Assembly (NCBI GenBank): GCA_037189645.1
Contig: JBBCIY010000004.1
Span: 310,001 to 374,000 of the forward strand
Reading direction: 5' to 3'
Source of the DNA: Taishania sp037189645
Lineage (GTDB): Bacteria > Bacteroidota > Bacteroidia > Flavobacteriales_D > Crocinitomicaceae
DNA length: 64,000 nt
Shown: in pieces, positions 33,118 through 41,637 of the stretch
How positions within the stretch are numbered: position 1 is the stretch's first letter
How the letters are laid out: the number at the start of each line of letters is the position of its first letter
Translations under genes and position numbers: made by a program
Notes under the pieces: model-generated
Databases searched by the model: none
What the model saw: only the letters and a program-made list of their open reading frames with translations
What the model was told of the DNA's origin: nothing

Positions 33118-34356
33118 ATGACACCAGGCAACCGATTATATCAAGCTTTAAGCTACGTGAAGGATCATTCTCCGTTTTATGCAGAGAAATTCAAGGGGCT
33201 TGTATTCCCTGAAGGGAAAGCTGCAGAGGAACTGCTGCTACAGCTTCCTTTCACCACCAAAGAGGACCTGTCGTTGAGGAACCGGGACTTCCTGGCCGTT
33301 CCGGTTTCGAAGGTCGCTGAATATGTTACAACGTCCGGGACATCCGGGGAGCCTGTTACGATCTATCTGACAAAGAACGACCTGAAACGGCTGGCATTGA
33401 ATGAAAAGACAGCTCTCAGCTGTACCGGAGCCGGCAGCAACGATATATTCCAGCTGATGACGACAATAGACCGCCAGTTCATGGCCGGCCTGGCGTATTA
33501 CCTGGGGGTCCGGGAAATGGATGCCGGGATGATCCGCATTGGTCCGGGGGTCCCTGCTTTGCAATGGAAATCAATCCTGGAAAACAAGGTTACGGTTTTG
33601 ATCGCCGTTCCCAGTTTTATTATCACGCTGATCGATTTCGCAAGGAGCAACGGCATTGATTACAGGAATTCTTCTGTCAGGAAGATCATTTGTATCGGTG
33701 AGGCACTTCGTGAAGAAGACCTGAGCCTGAATATCCTCGGGAGAAGGATCCGGGAGGACTGGGAGGTGGAATTGTATTCGACGTATGCGTCCACCGAAAT
33801 GGGGGCCGCTTTTACCGAATGCGAAGCGCAGACGGGAGGACATCTGAATCCCGATCTGCTTCACCTGGAAGTTGTAAAAGAAGACGGGACGTATGCTCAA
33901 AACGGGGAGGCAGGAGAGATCGTCATTACTACGCTGGGTACGGAAGGAACACCACTCATACGATACCGGACCGGCGACCTGGCAAGGATCTATACCGATG
34001 CATGCAGCTGCGGGCGTACAACGCCCCGTTTAGGGCCGATTATCGGGCGGAAGAACCAGATGATAAAATACAAGGGAACAACGATCTTCCCGAATGCCAT
34101 TTATGAGATCTTTGACCGTCAGTCGGCTGTTACCTGTTATAAGGTGGAAGTTTCCAAGGATTACCTGGGTAACGATACCATCACTGTTTTACTGGAAAAG
34201 AAAATCGAGAATTCGGATATCATGCAGGCCATTGTGGCAGACTGCCAGTCCAGGCTCAAAGTGGTGCCCCATTTTGTTTTCCTGGAAACAGATTATCTCC
34301 GCAGTCAGGTGTTTAAGAAGAACATCCGGAAGCCGGAAAAGATTGTGTTCAAATAG
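33118..34356 (+). CDS. Phenylacetate-CoA ligase-like adenylate-forming enzyme
   Basis: 412-aa member of the PaaK branch of AMP-forming ligases. The P-loop TTSGTSGEPV (about res. 76-85), the YASTEMG adenylate-binding motif (about 226), RYRTGDLARI and GRKNQMIKYKGTTIFP near the C-terminal swivel domain are visible. The enzyme would activate a carboxylic acid to an acyl-CoA via an acyl-AMP; no other phenylacetate pathway gene is nearby, so the acid is unknown. Short for the family (usually about 430), with a brief N-terminus. Confidence 0.85.
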   Translation: MTPGNRLYQALSYVKDHSPFYAEKFKGLVFPEGKAAEELLLQLPFTTKEDLSLRNRDFLAVPVSKVAEYVTTSGTSGEPVTIYLTKNDLKRLALNEKTALSCTGAGSNDIFQLMTTIDRQFMAGLAYYLGVREMDAGMIRIGPGVPALQWKSILENKVTVLIAVPSFIITLIDFARSNGIDYRNSSVRKIICIGEALREEDLSLNILGRRIREDWEVELYSTYASTEMGAAFTECEAQTGGHLNPDLLHLEVVKEDGTYAQNGEAGEIVITTLGTEGTPLIRYRTGDLARIYTDACSCGRTTPRLGPIIGRKNQMIKYKGTTIFPNAIYEIFDRQSAVTCYKVEVSKDYLGNDTITVLLEKKIENSDIMQAIVADCQSRLKVVPHFVFLETDYLRSQVFKKNIRKPEKIVFK

Positions 34357-34444
34357 TTTTTGAAATCTATCGTTAAATTGTAATGATGTATTGCCTTTAA
34401 CAATAAAGTTACCGGTTCTTTCGTTTTCCCGGAAGAAAGGGCAT

Positions 34445-34475
34445 AAAAAAAGACCGTACTTTCGATACGGTCTTT
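34445..34475 (-). terminator. Leftward terminator beyond the ppiD terminator
   Basis: 10-bp stem AAAGACCGTA (34449-34458) / TACGGTCTTT (34466-34475), 7-nt loop, with a seven-A run on the plus strand (34445-34451), giving a good T run only for leftward transcripts. It may also weakly stop rightward cmk-ligase transcription. Confidence 0.75.
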
Positions 34476-34566
34476 CAACTCACCTAATTACCTAACCTTA
34501 CCTAAAAAATTATCATCTATCAACTATTATGTAAACTCGAAAACAGTTGTGTAAACCTGTTTGTAT

Positions 34567-34677
34567 CTATTTGTTTTCAATTCGTGTGCCATTGGGAGGC
34601 GTTGGCAATGATGTCTGCGTTAATTCATTGTTTTTTAGTTGTTTAATTCTTTTCTTTCTTTTGTGGCAAACCGGCAT
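34567..34677 (-). CDS. Possible 36-aa small protein
   Basis: Leftward frame starting MPVCHKRKKRIKQLKNNEL and ending PTPPNGTRIENK. The N-terminal half is strongly basic, the C-terminal half Pro/Asn-rich. It lies between the ppiD terminator and a second leftward terminator. There is no confident promoter (TCATTTTG at 34722-34715, minus, is one base off consensus) and no homologue that I recognise. It may be chance or part of a non-coding RNA. Confidence 0.3.
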   Translation of the reverse strand: MPVCHKRKKRIKQLKNNELTQTSLPTPPNGTRIENK

Positions 34678-34750
34678 GCCGGGTGTTTTTCGGTCGATTT
34701 GAAAAATGTGTTTTCAAAATGAAAAGCGCGTTGGCACGCGTTTATGACAT

Positions 34751-34783
34751 AAAAAAGCCGCTCCGGGAAAGGAGCGGCTTTTT
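34751..34783. terminator. Bidirectional terminator after ppiD
   Basis: 8-bp GC-rich stem GCCGCTCC (34757-34764) / GGAGCGGC (34771-34778), 6-nt loop, A6 on the left and T5 on the right. It begins 19 nt past the ppiD stop. Confidence 0.9.
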
Positions 34784-34801
34784 AAATATCATTTCAGACG
34801 A

Positions 34802-37000
34802 TTACCGGCGAACTCCGATGCGCAGGAATCTTCTGTTGTCAATAACATTTGCTTTTTCACGAAGCGCTGTAATCGCTTCGTTTTGCAGTGATCCTCTGAT
34901 CTGTCCTTTGATCGTTTGGATTTCTGTCTCATACGATTTTGTAGCAGGCTCTGCGATCGTTTTATCGACACGTACCACATACACCGCATTCCTTCCTTTC
35001 AGAGGCAATGTCGTTGTGCCGTCTTTGATTCCTTTAGAGAACAATGTTCCGACGATCTCAGGATCGTATCCTCCTCCCATGATCGAAGGGTTGGCAAAAG
35101 TAATGTCCGCTTTTTGAACCTGGATATTGTTCTTCGCAGCGATGTCTTCGATCTTCTTGCTGTTCATCTTGCTCTTAAGAATATCCGCTTTCTTATCGTT
35201 CATCAGGTCTCTTCTCATCGCGGCTTCCGCAGCTTCGAAGCTAGGTTCACCTTTGTCCCGTTTCAATGAAAGCATCGCGATCAGGTAACGGTCCTCGTCT
35301 TTGATCGGAGTAAGGTTCACTTCTCCTGCTCTGCTTTTCTCATTGAATGCGAGTGTGATCATCCTGTCTTCCGCCAGTGGAGTCTTCATGTTGGATACGA
35401 ACAGGTTTCTTTCATCGATTGTCAGGCTCATAGGAATGTATCCTTTTTTGTAAGCCAGTGTATCGAAAGCGTCGTTTTTCTCTTTCAGGGAAGATTTTTT
35501 ATCTACTGCGTCAACAAATTCGGAAACCAGGTCATTTGCCAGCAAGTTGATATCATCCAGTGTATTGGAGCTAGGCTTTAACGTCTTCTCAATGATGGCA
35601 AGACCTACCCCAGGGTTTTTCTCTAATACCTCAATGATGTGGATTCCGAAGTCTGATTGTACCCACCCGATTTTTCCTACTGCGTTTTCACGGGCGAAGT
35701 TACTGAATTCAGGAACCATCTGCTCGTGGATGAAGTTTTCGTATTTACCTCCGTTCTGAACAGATCCCTGGTCTCCGCTGTACTGCAGCACATGAGCTTC
35801 AAAATTGTCGGCATTCAGAATTTTCACCAATGAATCCGCCTGCTTTTTCGTTTTTTCAACAGCAACCGTATCAGTTCGCTGAGCATTCAGCAAGATATGG
35901 CGTACGGAGTAAAGTGCGTTATCAGTAGCGATGACTTTCGCCAAACGGTATTTCCCTTTATCAAGGTAAGGACCTACGATTGTTCCGGTTGAAGCTCTGG
36001 AGAAAACAGAGTCCATAGAGGCAGGATAAGTAAAGTTCGGGCTTACTTTTTGCTCGTTTTCCGAACGGTATGCCGTTTTCGCGTAATAAACAGGGAATTC
36101 ACTGTTTTTAACTACAAAGATAGAATCGTCTTTTGCTGTTGTCTGCTTCGCGAAATTTTCCTTTAATTTTTCCAGCTCTTTGTTGAATGCTGCTGAATCT
36201 TCTTTTGAAGGAACAATGTCCAGTGCAAAGTATTTGATGTCTCTTGAATTCGACTTCGCCCTGTATTTTACATCTCCTTTGTTTGCCTCATAATATTTTT
36301 TCAGCTCTTCATCCGTGATCTTAATATCGGCATCCGGAATTTCAGAGAAACGCTTGATCACAAAAGAAATGCTTTTTGTTCTTTTCTGAGCAACATACAT
36401 TTCCTTTGCCTCTAAATTTGTCACATATACTCCTTGGCTCAGAAGCTGGTAGTATTTTTCCTGTAAACGCTGTAATGTAAGTGATGTTTTTGTCTGCTCC
36501 CATCCACGCTGTTCGTCTGCATTGGTAGAAGTTTTCATTTCATCCACACGCTTGCGGAGCAGCTTTTCACTGTACAGCCCTGTTGCAGGATCCTTGAAAT
36601 TCTCAGCAATGGAAGGAATTACGGTAAATCCTTCATGACCGTACAGGTATGCATCAAATTCGCGGTCGCTTACGGAAATTCCAAGTGCGTCGAATTCTTT
36701 CTGAAGAATAATGGAGTCTACAATGGCATTCCAGGCTTTGTTTTCCGACATTGCCTGATCACGTAGTGTGTATGGCCGCTGCTGGCGCTGGTATTCCATT
36801 TCATCTGCCGCTTTGTAGTTCTCGCTTGCTCTTTCATACAAACGAAAATCAACAGGTTCTCCGTCGATCGTTCCATAACCGGTCTGACTAGGCTGACCAA
36901 ACCAACTTTGGTAGTCGGAAAGGATAAAAGCAAACAGAGCAAGTCCTACTATACCTACTAATAACCATGATTTCTCACGAATTTTTCCTATAATTGCCAT
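34802..37000 (-). CDS. ppiD: PpiD-like membrane-anchored peptidyl-prolyl isomerase
   Basis: 732-aa periplasmic chaperone. One N-terminal membrane helix (SWLLVGIVGLALFAFILSDY, res. 11-30), a SurA_N-type chaperone segment (about 40-330), a parvulin domain (about 345-460: SVRHILLNAQRTDTVAVEK, ADNFEAHVLQYSGDQGSVQN, GGKYENFIHEQMVPEF), and a long C-terminal SurA-like region. It helps newly exported proteins fold at the periplasmic side of the inner membrane. Single-gene unit with its own terminator; TATATTCG upstream (37032-37025, minus) is one base off the -7 consensus. Confidence 0.88.
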   Translation of the reverse strand: MAIIGKIREKSWLLVGIVGLALFAFILSDYQSWFGQPSQTGYGTIDGEPVDFRLYERASENYKAADEMEYQRQQRPYTLRDQAMSENKAWNAIVDSIILQKEFDALGISVSDREFDAYLYGHEGFTVIPSIAENFKDPATGLYSEKLLRKRVDEMKTSTNADEQRGWEQTKTSLTLQRLQEKYYQLLSQGVYVTNLEAKEMYVAQKRTKSISFVIKRFSEIPDADIKITDEELKKYYEANKGDVKYRAKSNSRDIKYFALDIVPSKEDSAAFNKELEKLKENFAKQTTAKDDSIFVVKNSEFPVYYAKTAYRSENEQKVSPNFTYPASMDSVFSRASTGTIVGPYLDKGKYRLAKVIATDNALYSVRHILLNAQRTDTVAVEKTKKQADSLVKILNADNFEAHVLQYSGDQGSVQNGGKYENFIHEQMVPEFSNFARENAVGKIGWVQSDFGIHIIEVLEKNPGVGLAIIEKTLKPSSNTLDDINLLANDLVSEFVDAVDKKSSLKEKNDAFDTLAYKKGYIPMSLTIDERNLFVSNMKTPLAEDRMITLAFNEKSRAGEVNLTPIKDEDRYLIAMLSLKRDKGEPSFEAAEAAMRRDLMNDKKADILKSKMNSKKIEDIAAKNNIQVQKADITFANPSIMGGGYDPEIVGTLFSKGIKDGTTTLPLKGRNAVYVVRVDKTIAEPATKSYETEIQTIKGQIRGSLQNEAITALREKANVIDNRRFLRIGVRR

Positions 37001-37180
37001 AAGATATTAATTGTTACAAGGGTGCGAATATAGTTAGTTGATTTGACATATAAAAATTTCCTTTTGCTAATTTTCCGAAACTTTCGGCAGCAGGATAGAT
37101 TTCCAAAGTATCTGAAATGATTTTCACTGTTTGTTTTAAAACAACTTTAATCCGATTGTGTTGATAATTAAACAAATGGG

Positions 37181-37211
37181 TTGCTTTTTAGTGTAAAACA
37201 ATATAATATTG
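37181..37211 (+). promoter_or_regulatory. Promoter of the SprB-like/SprF-like operon
   Basis: TTG (37181-37183), 20-nt spacer, TAATATTG (37204-37211). Spacing fits the Bacteroidota consensus; the -7 box has one mismatch, the same variant as at 30890. The predicted leader is about 115 nt and contains a 25-codon frame. Confidence 0.6.
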
Positions 37212-37227
37212 CAAAATACTGGCTCTT

Positions 37228-37305
37228 ATGAAATTAACTGAATGTCTTGTGTTTGGACTGCTTCTTGGCTTCACACACATTCCGGACTGTTTTTCATATC
37301 CATAG
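37228..37305 (+). CDS. 25-aa leader peptide candidate
   Basis: ATG 37228 to TAG 37305 encodes a peptide with an N-terminal MKLTE, a hydrophobic core (CLVFGLLLGF) and two cysteines, resembling a short signal peptide. It lies in the predicted 5' leader of the SprB-like gene, ending 27 nt before its ATG, in a different frame. It could be a regulatory upstream ORF or a chance frame. Confidence 0.35.
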   Translation: MKLTECLVFGLLLGFTHIPDCFSYP

Positions 37306-37332
37306 CTGGCTTTTACGAGAAAAAATATACTT

Positions 37333-40320
37333 ATGAAACATTTTTCTGTTTTCTTACTTTCAGTTGCATTGTCCCATTATGCTGGAGCCCAGAATTTGGT
37401 AGTAGATCCGGGCTTCGAACAGACCGCGAATGGCTGTTCCGGTTTTCCCATCGCTGCAGAGGGAATGTCGGACCTTGTACATTGGGATAATATCAGTAAC
37501 AACACTCCTGCTGATACGTGTTCTACACCTGACTTGTTCTCTACTTGTAACGCGGGAATGATCGGTATGTTTACGGGGGTTCCTTCTAATTTTATGGGAA
37601 ATCAGTGCCCGAAAACAGGTGAAAAATACGGAGGGATTATTACTTACGATGTAGGAGGAAGCTACAGGGAGTATCTTCAAGGAGCTTTGTCAGCGCCGAT
37701 GCAGGCAGGACAGACCTATTGTGTTTCATTTTATATAAGTCTTGGTGATGTTGTTCCTCTTGCTTCAAACAATATTGGTGTTCACTTTGCGAATACGCAT
37801 CAGGTTTGGAACGCTCCCTGCGGAGGACCATATTCACCTGTGAATCTTACTCCCCAGCTGAATTATACTTGCGTACTTACTGATACTGAGTGGGTCAGGC
37901 TTCAATGGGATTACGTCGCTACAGGGGGGGAGCAGTACATTATCATCGGGAATTTCTACAACAATGGTGCTACTACAACATCGACTACAGGGCAAACATC
38001 CCTGAATCCCTTTGCTTATTATTACATTGACGATGTTAGTGTTACTCCGGGATCTTGCTGTTATACGGAAATACAGCTTCCAGGAGCAACAGATTGTGAA
38101 ATTTGGGAAACGTCTAATTCAGGTTCAGGTGCTATAGCATCGTTCTGTATATCAGATAGCCCAATAAATTTTTCGCTGTTAAATTCAGTAAACGGATCAA
38201 CATGTGCTGACCTTCCTCCCCTGGCCGGAACGTGGAGCGGTCCGGGAATAACGAATGCATCGGCAGGGACATTTTCTCCCGCTGTGGCGGGAGCGGGGAC
38301 GCACACCATAACATTCACGGCCTCCTGCGGGTATGTAGCTACAGCAAATGTAATTGTATCCCCGTGTGCTTTGCAGGTTTGTGTCGAATCAGACGGAAGC
38401 CTTACCGCTTCGGGAGGTGCGACTCCGTATACCTGGCAGAACCAGACTACCGTGCAGGACTGCAGCAGTTGTTTTGTCGGCTGTGTGCTTCCTCCGGGAT
38501 GTGCGGTGGATGTCCTGCAATGGACAACATTTGCCACCGGTACCACGATTCCGTCGCCATCCAGCTACCCGGTACAGGTGACAGACGCGGGAGGAAGTAC
38601 GCTGATCATTAACAGCTCGTCCTCACTTCCTGCGTGTGGAGCAGATCCTTGCACATCAACGACGATCACCGTAAACATTACTCCGACACATGCTTCCTGT
38701 AATGTGGCAGGTTCAGCCGCTGCATCGGCGAGTGGCGGAACCGCACCATACACATACAGCTGGAATACGGTTCCTGTTCAGACTACGGCAACAGCGACAA
38801 ATTTACCTCCTGGAAATTATACTGTTACAGCTACCGATGGAAATGGATGTACAGGTATGGCGTCAGTCACCATCAACCCTGCCCCTCAGGGAGTGACAGC
38901 TACTGCTACCGCGACAGACGCACTGTGCAACGGAGCGTCATCCGGAACAGCAACAGTGTCAGTAACCGGGGGAACTACTCCTTACACTTATAGCTGGTCT
39001 TCAGGTGGAACTACTGCTACGATAAATAACCTTTCCGCAGGCACCTATACTGTTTTGGTGACAGATGCGGCAGGATGTACTTCACAGGCAAGTGTACAGG
39101 TTAACGAACCACCTGCAATTGCCTTGTCAACTTCTTCGACCCCTTCTCAATGTACAACAAATGACGGAAGCGCAACGGTAGTGGCCTCTGGCGGAACCGC
39201 ACCTTATACCTACAGTTGGTCACCTTCGGGCGGAACAGGAGCTACAACCACGCCTGTCGGACAGGGGAATTATACAGTGACCGTAACGGATGCAAACGGC
39301 TGCCAGGCGAACGCCACGGTCTTTGTCGGGGGAGTCAATGCTCCTGCTCTGACGGTTGTAACTACTCAAAATGCAAGCTGTTTCGGAAATGCCGACGGAA
39401 GTGCGGAGGTAAGCGCATCCGGAGGGGCTGCTCCTTATACCTACAGCTGGTCACCTTCTGGCGGAACGGGGACTACGGCATCCAACCTGTCGGCAGGAAC
39501 CTATACTGTTACGGTGACTGACGATGCAGGTTGTACGGCTCAGACACAGGTGGTTATTACCCAGCCAGGCGCTGTTACGGTGACGGAAAATGTGATTCCG
39601 ACGACATGCGGAGCCGCAGATGGAGAAATCTCACTGACCGTATCCGGCGGAACCGGCGGCTATACGTTTGACTGGACTCCGAATGTCAGCACAACGAATA
39701 CTGCGAGCGGCTTGTCTGTCGGAACTTATGATATCGTAGTAACAGATGCATCAGGATGTTCTTCTACTGTTTCGGTAGAGGTAGAGATCGGCACTACTTT
39801 TTATATGGAAGCGACCCCGGAAACCGCTTTGATTGACCTTGGAGGCAGCATAGGATTGACAGTAGATGTAGATCCTGGTGTGACGGTAGATAACATCACA
39901 TGGTCTCCACCGGATGGATTAAGCTGTACGGATTGTCCCGATCCTACGGCATCGCCCTTGGTTACGACAACATACATTGTCGCTGTTACCAGTGATGACG
40001 GATGCGTTGCTTACGATACTGTTACGATAATTGTAAGGCAGCCGTGCGGAGAACTCTTTGTCCCTACCATATTCTCACCGAATGGAGATGGATTGAATGA
40101 CCTCGAATGTGTGATGGGAGATTGTGTTGTTGACCTGGATTTTACCATCTACAACCGTTGGGGAGAGGTGGTCTTTACTTCTGACAATCAATCTGACTGC
40201 TGGGACGGTACATTCAGAGGAAAACCTGTTCAGACGGGTGTGTATGTGTACAAGCTGGAAGCACGGCTCAATACCGGTGAGACCATCTCACAATCCGGGA
40301 ATATTAATGTAACAAGGTAA
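37333..40320 (+). CDS. SprB-like repeat adhesin with T9SS type B sorting domain
   Basis: 995-aa secreted surface protein. Signal peptide ending HYAGAQ; N-terminal carbohydrate-binding-like domain (about 20-235); an Ig-like segment; five SprB-type repeats of about 75 aa (about 440-820), each with a C-x-G start, GGTAPYTYSW, L-x-x-G-x-YTVTVTD and GC; then a gliding-motility-associated type B C-terminal domain (about 905-995: LFVPTIFSPNGDGLND, YNRWGEVVF, CWDGTFRGKPVQTGVYVY). Likely a cell-surface adhesin exported by T9SS. It is followed by a SprF-like gene, the usual dedicated partner of type B cargo. Confidence 0.9.
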   Translation: MKHFSVFLLSVALSHYAGAQNLVVDPGFEQTANGCSGFPIAAEGMSDLVHWDNISNNTPADTCSTPDLFSTCNAGMIGMFTGVPSNFMGNQCPKTGEKYGGIITYDVGGSYREYLQGALSAPMQAGQTYCVSFYISLGDVVPLASNNIGVHFANTHQVWNAPCGGPYSPVNLTPQLNYTCVLTDTEWVRLQWDYVATGGEQYIIIGNFYNNGATTTSTTGQTSLNPFAYYYIDDVSVTPGSCCYTEIQLPGATDCEIWETSNSGSGAIASFCISDSPINFSLLNSVNGSTCADLPPLAGTWSGPGITNASAGTFSPAVAGAGTHTITFTASCGYVATANVIVSPCALQVCVESDGSLTASGGATPYTWQNQTTVQDCSSCFVGCVLPPGCAVDVLQWTTFATGTTIPSPSSYPVQVTDAGGSTLIINSSSSLPACGADPCTSTTITVNITPTHASCNVAGSAAASASGGTAPYTYSWNTVPVQTTATATNLPPGNYTVTATDGNGCTGMASVTINPAPQGVTATATATDALCNGASSGTATVSVTGGTTPYTYSWSSGGTTATINNLSAGTYTVLVTDAAGCTSQASVQVNEPPAIALSTSSTPSQCTTNDGSATVVASGGTAPYTYSWSPSGGTGATTTPVGQGNYTVTVTDANGCQANATVFVGGVNAPALTVVTTQNASCFGNADGSAEVSASGGAAPYTYSWSPSGGTGTTASNLSAGTYTVTVTDDAGCTAQTQVVITQPGAVTVTENVIPTTCGAADGEISLTVSGGTGGYTFDWTPNVSTTNTASGLSVGTYDIVVTDASGCSSTVSVEVEIGTTFYMEATPETALIDLGGSIGLTVDVDPGVTVDNITWSPPDGLSCTDCPDPTASPLVTTTYIVAVTSDDGCVAYDTVTIIVRQPCGELFVPTIFSPNGDGLNDLECVMGDCVVDLDFTIYNRWGEVVFTSDNQSDCWDGTFRGKPVQTGVYVYKLEARLNTGETISQSGNINVTR

Positions 40321-40343
40321 CAATTGATAAAAAACTTGAAACC

Positions 40344-41378
40344 ATGAAGCGATTAATGCCAGTAATAATCCTGTTATCAACGTGTGTTGTTCAGGCCCAG
40401 GATATCCATTTTTCCCAGATGGGCTATTCCCCTTTGACACTCAATCCTGCTCTTGCGGGAGCAAATTATGACTTACAGGTAAATCTCAATTACAGGAGCC
40501 AGTGGAACAGTGTGGCAGAGCCTTTTCAGACAATGGCAGCTTCTGTTGACACACGGTTGAATGCGAGGAAAAAAAGGCAGAAAAAAGCTCACCTCGCGAT
40601 GGGGCTTAATTTTTTTAACGATAAAGCCGGGGAAGCTGTCGTGGTGACCAATAATGTCAATTTAAGCCTTGCGGCACACGTGATCCTGGGAGAAGGACAT
40701 ACGCTTGGGGCAGGGATCTATACGGGCTGGGCGCAACGTTCATTGAACCCCCGCGCAGGAAAATGGGGAAGCCAGTACAACGGGCAGTATTATGACTCCC
40801 AGCTGGCAAGTGGAGAGACGTTTAGTTCGGCCGCCTTTTCTTTATTTGATACAGGAGCGGGACTGATATACACCTACAATTCCGGAGACTCCCGGATCGC
40901 TGAGAACGACGGGAAACAGTTAAACGCAGGCTTTGCTGCTTATCACCTGAACCGACCCGGGTATTCATTTTTAAGCCAGCCGGAAGAAAGGTTGTATATG
41001 CGTTTCTCAGGGTTTGTCAACGGGGCGTTTGGAATCAGGAGGACGCATGTGATCCTTGAGCCGGGCGTCTATTTTCACCAGCAGGGGAATGCACGTGAAA
41101 TCATGTACGGACTGTATGGAAGGTACGTACTGAAGGCAGAGTCAAGGATCACGGATTTTGTTCAGCGAACGACCATTGCATTGGGGCTCTTTTGCAGGAA
41201 TAAGGATGCATTGATTGCCAAAGCGCATTTTGAGTGGAATGGGATCGGGTTCGGAGTAGCCTATGATTTTAACCTGTTCTCATCGTTGATTACCATGTCG
41301 CGATCAAGGGGAGGGATGGAATTCTCACTCAGATGGGCTGTTCCGGACCTGTACAAACGATCAGGCAGGATAAGATGA
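40344..41378 (+). CDS. PorP/SprF family T9SS outer-membrane protein
   Basis: 344 aa. Signal peptide ending VVQAQ, then the family hallmark DIHFSQMGYSPLTLNPALAG and NYRSQWNSV, followed by barrel strands. SprF is needed for secretion or attachment of SprB in Flavobacterium johnsoniae, and PorP/SprF paralogues commonly sit behind type B cargo genes. The 23-nt gap to the adhesin gene indicates an operon and a specific cargo-partner pair. The gene ends at 41378 without an obvious T-run terminator. Confidence 0.9.
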   Translation: MKRLMPVIILLSTCVVQAQDIHFSQMGYSPLTLNPALAGANYDLQVNLNYRSQWNSVAEPFQTMAASVDTRLNARKKRQKKAHLAMGLNFFNDKAGEAVVVTNNVNLSLAAHVILGEGHTLGAGIYTGWAQRSLNPRAGKWGSQYNGQYYDSQLASGETFSSAAFSLFDTGAGLIYTYNSGDSRIAENDGKQLNAGFAAYHLNRPGYSFLSQPEERLYMRFSGFVNGAFGIRRTHVILEPGVYFHQQGNAREIMYGLYGRYVLKAESRITDFVQRTTIALGLFCRNKDALIAKAHFEWNGIGFGVAYDFNLFSSLITMSRSRGGMEFSLRWAVPDLYKRSGRIR

Positions 41379-41417
41379 CTTCTTTTCTTATTTTAATGAA
41401 GGATAGCTTCTGAATTG

Positions 41418-41437
41418 TTACAGTAGCGATACTGTAA
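41418..41437 (+). repeat. Perfect hairpin with GNRA-type loop
   Basis: TTACAGTA-GCGA-TACTGTAA: 8-bp perfect arms and a GCGA tetraloop, in the 259-bp gap between the SprF-like gene and tsaC. No T run follows, so it is not a standard terminator; it may be an mRNA 3' stabiliser or an operator. Confidence 0.5.
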
Positions 41438-41637
41438 TCGTTAATGTGGTCGATGAAACGTGTGCAGTGGCTTTAATGAGCATGGATCACCCTGCTTTCA
41501 GAACGCACAGACGGTAAATTCATTTTTCATTTTCCGGGGAAGGATTTTTTTTGTACATTTACTGTGCTTACGATGTATTCTGCAGAGTATGTCAGTAGTT
41601 AAGAGCCAACCAGAATGAACACAAAGCCATAGAAACC

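Larger units (their letters stand above)
34357..34801. other. Intergenic region with two hairpins and ACCTAA repeats
   Basis: 445 bp between convergent genes. Contents: a leftward terminator (34445-34475), a degenerate ACCTAA array at 34482-34505, a hairpin TGCCA/TGGCA around 34587-34607, a 36-codon leftward frame (34567-34677), a palindrome CCGGCATGCCGG (34671-34682), and the ppiD terminator (34751-34783). Two leftward terminators imply that something is transcribed leftward between them. Confidence 0.5.
37001..37332. other. Intergenic region upstream of the SprB-like gene
   Basis: 332 bp between divergent genes. It holds the candidate ppiD -7 box (37025-37032), the rightward promoter (37181-37211) and a short leader frame (37228-37305). 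No other feature was recognised. Confidence 0.5.

Noticed and set aside
34480..34680. Possible 6S RNA, SRP RNA or tmRNA in the ppiD-downstream gap
   Set aside because: None of the conserved cores of these RNAs (such as the SRP GGAA-loop hairpin or the tmRNA tRNA-like ends) is present.
34683..35117. A 144-codon plus-strand frame in the ppiD terminator region
   Set aside because: Most of it is antisense to ppiD and it runs through a strong terminator hairpin; no domain is recognisable.
38690..39790. DNA-level periodicity of about 225 bp, considered as a CRISPR or non-coding repeat
   Set aside because: The period matches the 75-aa SprB repeats of the adhesin in a single open frame; the units are diverged coding repeats.
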